A stretch of 64,000 bases of DNA from JAXHLG01 sp034522495 (GTDB lineage Bacteria; Patescibacteriota; Minisyncoccia; Moranbacterales; DUUL01). Where the stretch lies: positions 1,178,001-1,242,000 of the forward strand of contig JAXHLG010000002.1 of assembly GCA_034522495.1 (NCBI GenBank), given 5' to 3'. Positions 58,669-64,000 of this stretch are shown in pieces; positions within the stretch are counted from its first letter, which is position 1, and every line of letters starts with the position of its first letter. A program made the position numbers and the translations under genes. Under the pieces are notes generated by a model, which had not been told where the DNA came from, ran no database searches, and worked only from the letters and a program-made list of their open reading frames with translations.

Positions 58669-58695
58669 GAACGTTCGTTCTAGTGTCAATACATA
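58669..58695 (+). promoter_or_regulatory. LexA-type operator GAAC-GTTC-GTTC overlapping a -35 element
   Basis: GAACGTTCGTTC at 58669-58680 fits the Gram-positive type LexA box GAACN4GTTC exactly. It overlaps TTGAAC (58667-58672), a possible -35, with TACATA at 58690-58695 17 bp later. A second possible promoter (TTGATT - TAGCAT) lies downstream. Suggests SOS control of the 58750 gene; lexA itself is 265 bp away on the other side. Confidence 0.6.
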
Positions 58696-58749
58696 TTTTT
58701 CTTGATTAAAATTATTTATCTGCTAGCATAAAGAAAAAAGGAGGTTACT

Positions 58750-58935
58750 ATGAAAGATTTTTACTTTCCCTTGGTCAACGACTGGGGAGATTTGGTTGTT
58801 TTGGCAATGCTGTTTTTGATTTTTTTTGTGATTTCTTTTGTCCGCCGGGGCGAGAAAAAAGAGCTCCGCAAAGAAGGCACTGACTTAGGAAGCAGTAAAG
58901 AACTAAATATCCACTCAAGTAATGTGGACATTTGA
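58750..58935 (+). CDS. Small single-pass membrane protein, putatively SOS-controlled
   Basis: 61 residues with a strong SD (AAGGAGG). One membrane segment at about 14-32 (L-V-V-L-A-M-L-F-L-I-F-F-V-I-S-F-V), then a positively charged patch (R-R-G-E-K-K-E-L-R-K) and a polar tail. Not a known family by sequence. A LexA-type box lies 70-80 bp upstream. Small SOS-induced membrane proteins that stop division (SidA, YneA type) have similar size and layout, but that is analogy only. Confidence 0.65.
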   Translation: MKDFYFPLVNDWGDLVVLAMLFLIFFVISFVRRGEKKELRKEGTDLGSSKELNIHSSNVDI

Positions 58936-58967
58936 AAAAGGCCCCTCTCTTAATCAAGAGAGGGGCC
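58935..58967. terminator. Strong hairpin terminator between convergent genes
   Basis: GGCCCCTCTCTT, AATC, AAGAGAGGGGCC; on the minus strand followed by TTTTTC, on the plus strand by TTAAG. Best suited to the minus-strand sigma factor unit. Confidence 0.85.
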
Positions 58968-58981
58968 TTAAGCGCATGCTT

Positions 58982-59731
58982 TCAACGATGCCAGTTCGAA
59001 TTTTTTAATCTTCCCTTGCCGGCTTCTGCCCGGCCGCCGGTGTTTCTTATCAGGTAAGCTTCAAAGACATTTTCATCAACTTTTCTTCCGGCGGTTATGA
59101 TATATTCGCCCTCCACGAGCATTACCTTGGGATGAATCTTGGTCCGCTCAGAATAAAGAACTTCCCACTGCCGGCTATTAAAGCTCATTAATTTTAATTT
59201 TTTGTCTCCCGCCAACAATATCTCTCCGGCAAGAAAACCTTTTTCAACCGAATAATTCCCCGGGTATTTTTTCTCCACAAAGTTCTTCTGGAGAGGAATT
59301 TTATGAGCCAGTCTTCCCTCAAACTTCCTATCAAAATTAAAAGCGTGTATCAACCCCGCTAACAAAGCGACTGAAATAAGAATTACCGCCCCCACGAAAA
59401 ATTTATTGTAGCGATATCCTTTTTTGGTTTTTCTGATAGTCATCCATCCGAAAACTATAAAAGTCAAGAAAAATAAAAGGAAGAAATAAGGGAAGTTGCT
59501 TAGAATGAACATAAGATATCCTCCGGCGCCGATAAAGTTCAGTAACGCCGGATGAAAATCAAAAAAATTCAAAAACAGCAAAGAACCAAAAACGGCTCCA
59601 GCAAAAATTAAAACCGCCCACAGAAGCCAGAAAAAACCATTGCCGGCATAGAATTTCCACTTGGGCCTCGGCGTTATTTCCTCCTGCGAGATTTTGTTAA
59701 TAATTTTTTTTGCTTGATCGTTTTTCTTCAT
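58982..59731 (-). CDS. Four-TM protein, possible anti-sigma partner
   Basis: 249 residues: short cytoplasmic N-terminus (K-I-I-N-K-I-S-Q-E-E-I-T-P-R-P), helices about 28-52, 60-75, 78-95, 108-128, then an extracytoplasmic beta-rich region (K-L-K-L-M-S-F-N-S-R-Q-W-E, V-M-L-V-E-G-E-Y-I-I). It follows an ECF sigma factor gene by 82 bp. The I-P/R-P-K-W motif before the first helix and the position fit membrane anti-sigma factors, but no ZAS zinc motif is seen, so the role is inferred from context. Confidence 0.65.
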   Translation of the reverse strand: MKKNDQAKKIINKISQEEITPRPKWKFYAGNGFFWLLWAVLIFAGAVFGSLLFLNFFDFHPALLNFIGAGGYLMFILSNFPYFFLLFFLTFIVFGWMTIRKTKKGYRYNKFFVGAVILISVALLAGLIHAFNFDRKFEGRLAHKIPLQKNFVEKKYPGNYSVEKGFLAGEILLAGDKKLKLMSFNSRQWEVLYSERTKIHPKVMLVEGEYIITAGRKVDENVFEAYLIRNTGGRAEAGKGRLKNSNWHR

Positions 59732-59813
59732 AAGTTTATTATATTGTAACTAATACTGAGCGCGTATCTACCAATAACAAAAGCCCGGGAATGTGTGTTA
59801 TGCGCAACATCAA

Positions 59814-60389
59814 TTATAGGGTAATGTTTCTTTTTTCGGCCTCCTTTTGCATCAGTTTTTTCCCCCTGTTTATCAAAGCTGCCACCGTTCCTTTCGGTTT
59901 TTTTAGAATATCCATCATTTCATCATAGCTTTTTTCTTCTAAAAACTTCAAAATAATCGCTTCTCTATACTTTACGGGCAACCCGGAAATAATTTTCATT
60001 ATTTCGGCGCGGGCTTCCTTTCCTTGAATGTCCTTTTCGATGTTTATTTCGGAACCGGTTAACTTGAGTATTTCAGAAGCATCATAGCTTATATTCTGTG
60101 GCCTGGCCTGTTTTTTCCTTATCTGATCAACCACTTCGTTTCTTGTTATTCTATAAATCCAAGAAGAAAATTTCATTGAAGAATCAAAGTCGTTTATGTT
60201 TTTATAAACTTTTATAAAAACATTCTGCAAGATATCCTCGGCATCCTCATCACCGAAATAGGATACTTTCTTGATAAAATAAAACAGTCGATCCCAGTAT
60301 CGATTAATCAGCCCTTCCAAATTTTCGGGAGAATTTTTTATCAGATCCGCCAACTCTTCATCCCCCATGGGATTTTTTCCGCTTTCCAT
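59814..60389 (-). CDS. ECF-type RNA polymerase sigma factor
   Basis: 191 residues. Region 2 about 20-90: D-A-E-D-I-L-Q-N-V-F-I-K-V-Y and F-S-S-W-I-Y-R-I-T-R-N near 75-85. Region 4 about 125-185: L-P-V-K-Y-R-E-A-I-I-L-K and K-S-Y-D-E-M-M-D-I-L ... G-T-V-A-A-L-I-N-R-G. No region 1 or 3, as in ECF factors. It directs RNA polymerase to stress or envelope genes; targets unknown. First gene of a unit with the membrane protein 58982-59731. Confidence 0.93.
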   Translation of the reverse strand: MESGKNPMGDEELADLIKNSPENLEGLINRYWDRLFYFIKKVSYFGDEDAEDILQNVFIKVYKNINDFDSSMKFSSWIYRITRNEVVDQIRKKQARPQNISYDASEILKLTGSEINIEKDIQGKEARAEIMKIISGLPVKYREAIILKFLEEKSYDEMMDILKKPKGTVAALINRGKKLMQKEAEKRNITL

Positions 60390-60540
60390 GAAAAAAATAA
60401 ATATTTATTTTTCATTTAATCCGGGAATTGCATTATTGAATTTCTTCCTTTGTCAGCTTATTCAATTCAAATGCAATCGTGTAATTCCTAAAGTTAATAC
60501 GGCATTAGAACAAATAATTTGCAAATATTTCCTTAAAATT

Positions 60541-60740
60541 AGGAATTACGCGATTATTCTCTGGCAATGCCGAGAGCAAAGCAAGGTTTGGTTTTATGCG
60601 CACTTGCCGTTCAGGCTTGTTAAGATATTTTTAATAGAAAACCCTTTTTGCTTCTAAAATATTTTTTCGAGCGAATGCAAAAACCAAACCTTGCTTTGCT
60701 CTCTTTTTTTAGGCAATAAAGAGGCAAGTGTGTAATTCCT
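60541..60740. repeat. Repeat family A, full copy
   Basis: AGGAATTACGCG to (C/T)GTAATTCCT, almost the same as 10891-11090. 60474-60489 (GCAATCGTGTAATTCC) is the right end of another copy. The gap 60390-60878 also has a CAGCCGGCCAGCTG hairpin near 60753 and no gene. Confidence 0.88.
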
Positions 60741-60878
60741 AAAAATAATAAAACAGCCGGCCAGCTGTTTTTTGATATCTATAAATTAAGTTTCCCGCGC
60801 TAAGCTGCGCCTAGTTTCAAACGGCTGAGCAGGCAGGCGTAAAGACTTTGGAGTCCCTGTGCAAAAATTAAGAAAAAA

Positions 60879-62564
60879 TTACAGCTTGCCTCTGCGAATA
60901 ATAATGGATATTACCAAGCCCAAGCCCAGAACTCCGGCTATCATAAAACCGAAAAAACCGAAAACCGGATAGCCGAAAAGAAAAGGGCCTTTGTCTATTG
61001 TCATCACAAAAGAAGAGCCAACAATAAGAGCGGCCGTTATTAAGCCGAAGGTAATTCGGTTGCTTGCCCTGTCGATCACCAATGTCAAATCTTCCAGATG
61101 TTCGTGCTTAAATCCGATACTCAACTTTCCCTCTCTCAGTCCCTTGGAGAGAAGATAAAGCTCCTGGGGAGTTTTTCCCAAAAGATCCAGGGCTTCGCTC
61201 CCCAGCGCTGAGCTTTTTCGAAAAAGCTCCTTCAGGGAAAATTTCTTCTTCAGCAAATCCTTGGCGTAAGGCTCTGTGTAAGAAACCATGTTAAACTTGG
61301 GATTGAGCCTCCGGCAAATTCCCTCTACATTGATAACCGCTTTGGTCAGCAACGCAAAGCTGGCAGGCGCTTTTATCTCATAACGCACCATAATTTCTAT
61401 CAACTCTTCCAGCAATCTCCCCAGGTGGATTTTTCTGGACTCCATTCCATAATATTTATCCAGAAATCCCTTTAATTCCTGTCTAAGAGATTGCGACTCC
61501 TCCAAAGGATCCATTATTTCCATGTCTTTCCAAATGCGGATAATCCTCCCTACATCCCTCTGAGTAATGGCCACCAGCATATCGGCCAAATAGTCTTTGA
61601 TTTTGTCTTCCAGGTGGCCGACTATTCCAAAATCCAAAAAAGCTATCCGCCCGTTTTTCATCACAAATATATTACCCGGATGGGGATCTCCGTGGAAATA
61701 GCCGTCTTGGAAAATTTGCTTGAGTACAGAGTTGGTTAGCCTGGAAGCTATGGTTTTTTTGTTATACTCTTGATTTTGAGAATCGATAACTTTATTAATC
61801 TTCTTTCCTTCCACCAATTCCATGGTCAAAATTTTCTCGGTGGTAAATTTCCAAAAAACCTTGGGAACAAACATCATTTCATTGCCCGAGAAATTCTTTC
61901 TAAAACCTTCTATATTATGGGCCTCCCTCACAAAATCAAGTTCCTGCCTGATAACTTGAGAGAATTCCTTAACCAAGTCAGTAGGCTGATAAATCCGGCT
62001 CCACCTCATTCTCTTTTCAACAAACTGAGCTAAGCGATTTAGAATAGAGATGTCCGTTTCAATGGTATTTCTAATGCCGGGCCGCTGCACTTTTACGGCG
62101 AGCTTGGAACCGTCGGCCGATTTGGCTTCATGAACTTGGCTCAAAGAAGCCGCCGCTATCGGTTTTTTATTGAATTCCGCAAAAACTTCTTCCACCTCTT
62201 TTCCAAACTCTCTATGAATTTGCTCTCTGACTTCTTCATAAGAAAACGGAGGAACCGCATCTTGCAGATTGGTTAATTCATCCGTGTACTCCGCCGGCAA
62301 AACATCCGGCCTGGCGCTGAGAATTTGCCCCAGCTTGATAAATGTCGGCCCCAGCTCCTCCAGAGCCACCCTTAGCCTCTTGGGCGGTTTCATCTGAAGC
62401 ACCTCCTTGGAACCTTTCTCCGATTTTATTTTTCTCTCGCTTACGCCGAGGATTTTACCCGTCGATTTCGTATTGAATATATAACCAAAACCAAACCTTG
62501 CTAGTACAAGAATTATTTCTTTGGCTCTTTTAAAGTTTTGATACTTGCGGTTTAAATTCCACAT
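60879..62564 (-). CDS. AarF/UbiB (ABC1) family atypical kinase
   Basis: 561 residues. K-x-G-Q motif in F-I-K-L-G-Q-I-L-S-A-R-P-D near 77-89, Ala-rich loop I-A-A-A-S-L-S-Q-V-H near 135-144, invariant Lys in L-A-V-K-V-Q-R-P-G near 155, H-G-D-P-H-P-G-N near 293-300, F-L-D-F-G near 314. Two C-terminal membrane helices (about 500-520 and 530-555). UbiB proteins help extract or move isoprenoid lipids such as quinones; quinone synthesis is usually absent in CPR, so another lipid role is possible. Follows the phasin-like gene by 39 bp. Confidence 0.95.
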   Translation of the reverse strand: MWNLNRKYQNFKRAKEIILVLARFGFGYIFNTKSTGKILGVSERKIKSEKGSKEVLQMKPPKRLRVALEELGPTFIKLGQILSARPDVLPAEYTDELTNLQDAVPPFSYEEVREQIHREFGKEVEEVFAEFNKKPIAAASLSQVHEAKSADGSKLAVKVQRPGIRNTIETDISILNRLAQFVEKRMRWSRIYQPTDLVKEFSQVIRQELDFVREAHNIEGFRKNFSGNEMMFVPKVFWKFTTEKILTMELVEGKKINKVIDSQNQEYNKKTIASRLTNSVLKQIFQDGYFHGDPHPGNIFVMKNGRIAFLDFGIVGHLEDKIKDYLADMLVAITQRDVGRIIRIWKDMEIMDPLEESQSLRQELKGFLDKYYGMESRKIHLGRLLEELIEIMVRYEIKAPASFALLTKAVINVEGICRRLNPKFNMVSYTEPYAKDLLKKKFSLKELFRKSSALGSEALDLLGKTPQELYLLSKGLREGKLSIGFKHEHLEDLTLVIDRASNRITFGLITAALIVGSSFVMTIDKGPFLFGYPVFGFFGFMIAGVLGLGLVISIIIRRGKL

Positions 62565-62603
62565 TTTTTCCTTCTTTTAGCTTTAGGGAGAAGCCGTGGC
62601 TTT

Positions 62604-62948
62604 TTATTGCTTGTTGGCGCTTCGCTTGCCGGAGGCGGACTTGCTTGAAGCGGACTTTTTCGTTTTTTTGGCCATTTCTTCAACCTTTTTTTTCAGTTCG
62701 TCAAATTCTTTCCGAGTGGGAATATTCATCTTTTTCAGAGCGTTGGAGAAAACCTTTTCATATTCCTGCTCCAAATCATCACGTCTGTCTTCGGCTTTTG
62801 TTAGCAAGTCATTGGCCATTTTCTCCGCCTCCTTCTGGGAAATGCCATACTTTTGAGCCGTTTCTTTAACCATTTCATCCAGCTTTTTCTTGGTCAAGGA
62901 CACCAGTCCCAGTCCCGTCAAAAAAGTCCTCTTTATGTTGTTCGACAT
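62604..62948 (-). CDS. Phasin-like coiled-coil protein
   Basis: 114 residues. Start I-K-R-T-F-L-T-G-L-G-L-V-S-L-T, then a helical core 18-95 with K-K-L-D-E-M-V-K-E-T and P-T-R-K-E-F-D-E-L-K-K-K-V-E-E-M, ending in a Lys/Ser/Ala tail like PhaF/PhaI. The P-x-R-x-E-F-D-E-L motif is shared by short phasin-family proteins that are often encoded next to AarF kinases, as here. Probable cytoplasmic lipid- or membrane-associated scaffold; no PHA synthase in the window. Confidence 0.8.
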   Translation of the reverse strand: MSNNIKRTFLTGLGLVSLTKKKLDEMVKETAQKYGISQKEAEKMANDLLTKAEDRRDDLEQEYEKVFSNALKKMNIPTRKEFDELKKKVEEMAKKTKKSASSKSASGKRSANKQ

Positions 62949-63289
62949 ATTTTTAAATTAATTGTTAAACAAGAATCCAACTGTTCGGCAATTACTACAC
63001 AAACAAAAATTTATATATTTCAACAAAGTTTCAGTATGACGTATTTTTGTTTGCTTTTATGTATGATAACACAATAGCAGGGTTATTCAAAACATTAAAT
63101 AATAGCCGGCATTACAGGCTCTTAATTAACCTTGGGACCTTTCAGGAAAAGACTGTTTTGTATGTATTCAAGGGTGATGTATTATGAAGCAAGTATTATG
63201 TATCATGCTTTTCCTGAAATCGAACAAATAGCAAAAAACAACACACCTTGAAGGTGTGTTGAGCAGCAGGTACGTCAAGCGACATAAAT

Positions 63290-63411
63290 TAAGCTTCGCA
63301 CATTTAGCATCCCGCGTAAATCTGCGCTTGCCCCGTTGCTACGAAGTAGTTTTACGGGGTTGTAATCCGCGTGAAATCAGCGGTGTATAGGATTTTTTGA
63401 AATTCCTATAC
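63290..63411. repeat. Repeat family B, inverted long form
   Basis: TTAAGCTTCGCACATTTAGC to GAAATTCCTATAC, including the GCCCCGTTGCTACGAAGTAG / TTTTACGGGG inner hairpin shared with 36929-37050. The gap 62949-63492 also holds a family J word (63175-63210) and an ACACACCTTGAAGGTGTGT hairpin (63241-63260). Confidence 0.8.
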
Positions 63412-63451
63412 AAGAACTTATGAAAGATAATTTTTCCGGAACTGTTTCCAC

Positions 63452-63490
63452 AAAAAAACATACTTTGGTACGTACCAAAGTATGTTTTTT
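63452..63490. terminator. Bidirectional terminator next to tRNA-Glu
   Basis: ACATACTTTGGTAC / GTACCAAAGTATGT is a perfect 28-bp palindrome flanked by A7 and T7. It ends tRNA-Glu transcription on the minus strand. Confidence 0.9.
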
Positions 63491-63492
63491 AT

Positions 63493-63567
63493 TGGTGACC
63501 CCACGGGGAATCGAACCCCGGTTTTCAGGATGAAAACCTGATGTCCTAACCACTAGACGATGGGGCC
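63493..63567 (-). tRNA. tRNA-Glu (UUC), CCA encoded
   Basis: Acceptor GGCCCCA/TGGGGTC (one G-T pair), discriminator A followed by CCA; D arm with GGTTA loop; anticodon stem TCAGG/CCTGA with loop TTTTCAT, anticodon TTC; T arm CGGGG/CCCCG with TTCGATT. Substrate of MnmA at 25299. It differs from tRNA-Asn in carrying CCA in the gene. Confidence 0.96.
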
Positions 63568-63873
63568 GGCAGACAACAATTAACAGTTGACAATTAACAA
63601 TTAACTTTTGATCAACACCAAAGAAAGTAACATGGAATTTGATTTTAGGCAAGACTTTGTAAGGGAGGTGGGAGATGGGAATTGGTCATTTTCGGCACTA
63701 CCGGAATGCATTCGCGTAATTGCTGTTAAGCATGCCCAGGGGAAAAGTTTACCCATAAATTGTCCAGGGAACTGAATTTTTGTGTCTTATTCATGCTTAA
63801 ATCAATAAAAGCAACAAATTTGCGCTTCATGTAAAACTCAAATAGATTTCCTCTATGATGGTAAAAAACGCTC

Positions 63874-63901
63874 TTGACATATTCTCAAAGAAATTTAAAA
63901 T
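63874..63901 (+). promoter_or_regulatory. Promoter near the right edge
   Basis: TTGACA (63874-63879), 16-bp spacer, TAAAAT (63896-63901). Faces a start codon at 63967. Between tRNA-Glu and this site (63568-63870) I see only a GCGTAATTGCTG remnant of family A near 63712. Confidence 0.65.
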
Positions 63902-63966
63902 GATATTAGGTTTTAATGATTAAATATAAATACAAAGATTTTCGGTTAAGCCGATAACAAATATAA

Positions 63967-64000
63967 ATGAAAATCAAAAAAAACTACTACTGTATTGTCG
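63967..64000 (+). CDS. Possible start of a CDS cut by the window edge
   Basis: ATG followed by K-I-K-K-N-Y-Y-C-I-V in an open frame to the edge, about 65 bp after a good promoter. Only 11 codons, so the product cannot be named. Confidence 0.35.
   Translation, partial: MKIKKNYYCIV

Overview
The window looks like a Patescibacteria (CPR) chromosome, most likely Parcubacteria-like. The signs are low GC, the standard genetic code (no in-frame TGA reading is needed), housekeeping genes mostly without Shine-Dalgarno (SD) sites, a family of VirB2/TrbC-like small membrane proteins, and intergenic spaces full of short palindromic and terminal-inverted-repeat (TIR) elements. Lineage is inferred from gene style only; there is no rRNA in the window.

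Layout. 1-7.3 kb: envelope polysaccharide genes (GT4 fragment, O-antigen ligase, Wzz-like chain-length protein, GT2) around three tandem secreted paralogs. 8-10.7 kb: a LysM protein with a beta-rich C-terminus and a lipoprotein. 11.2-17.1 kb: an sRNA candidate, a DUF3467 protein, dnaK, hsp20, a NUDIX-GrpE fusion and hrcA with a CIRCE operator. 17.6-22 kb: nucleotide-sugar genes (GalU, RmlA-like) and an asparagine-synthase-like gene. 22.4-31.4 kb: U32 peptidase, YchF, MnmA, a structured ncRNA with a consensus promoter, an MBL hydrolase and GyrA. 31.9-39.8 kb: a solute-binding lipoprotein followed by seven genes encoding VirB2/TrbC-like modules, one fused to a Cys-rich ectodomain and an M15-like peptidase. 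40-50.9 kb: two unknown genes, a nucleotidyltransferase-like gene, UvrA, a large lipoprotein, Lgt. 51-54.6 kb: a broken AbrB gene, a TM-helix channel-like protein, and a complex tRNA-Asn locus. 54.7-64 kb: a beta-helix protein, DinB and LexA, a small membrane protein under a LexA-type box, an ECF sigma factor with a membrane partner, a phasin-like protein, an AarF/UbiB kinase, and tRNA-Glu.

The most unusual region is 52.4-54.65 kb. On the minus strand, a good promoter leads into a broken tRNA-Asn carrying hairpin inserts. Abutting it is a GIY-YIG nuclease gene, interrupted by an IS481-like element whose 7-bp target duplication can be read exactly. Then come an intact tRNA-Asn and a perfect 103-bp-period tandem array made of the tRNA 3' half plus a double hairpin.

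At least five TIR-bearing non-coding repeat families (called A, B, C, D and I here) and several hairpin or low-complexity families fill most gaps; one copy of B sits inside a copy of A. All homology statements come from motif recognition by eye; no searches or folding programs were run.
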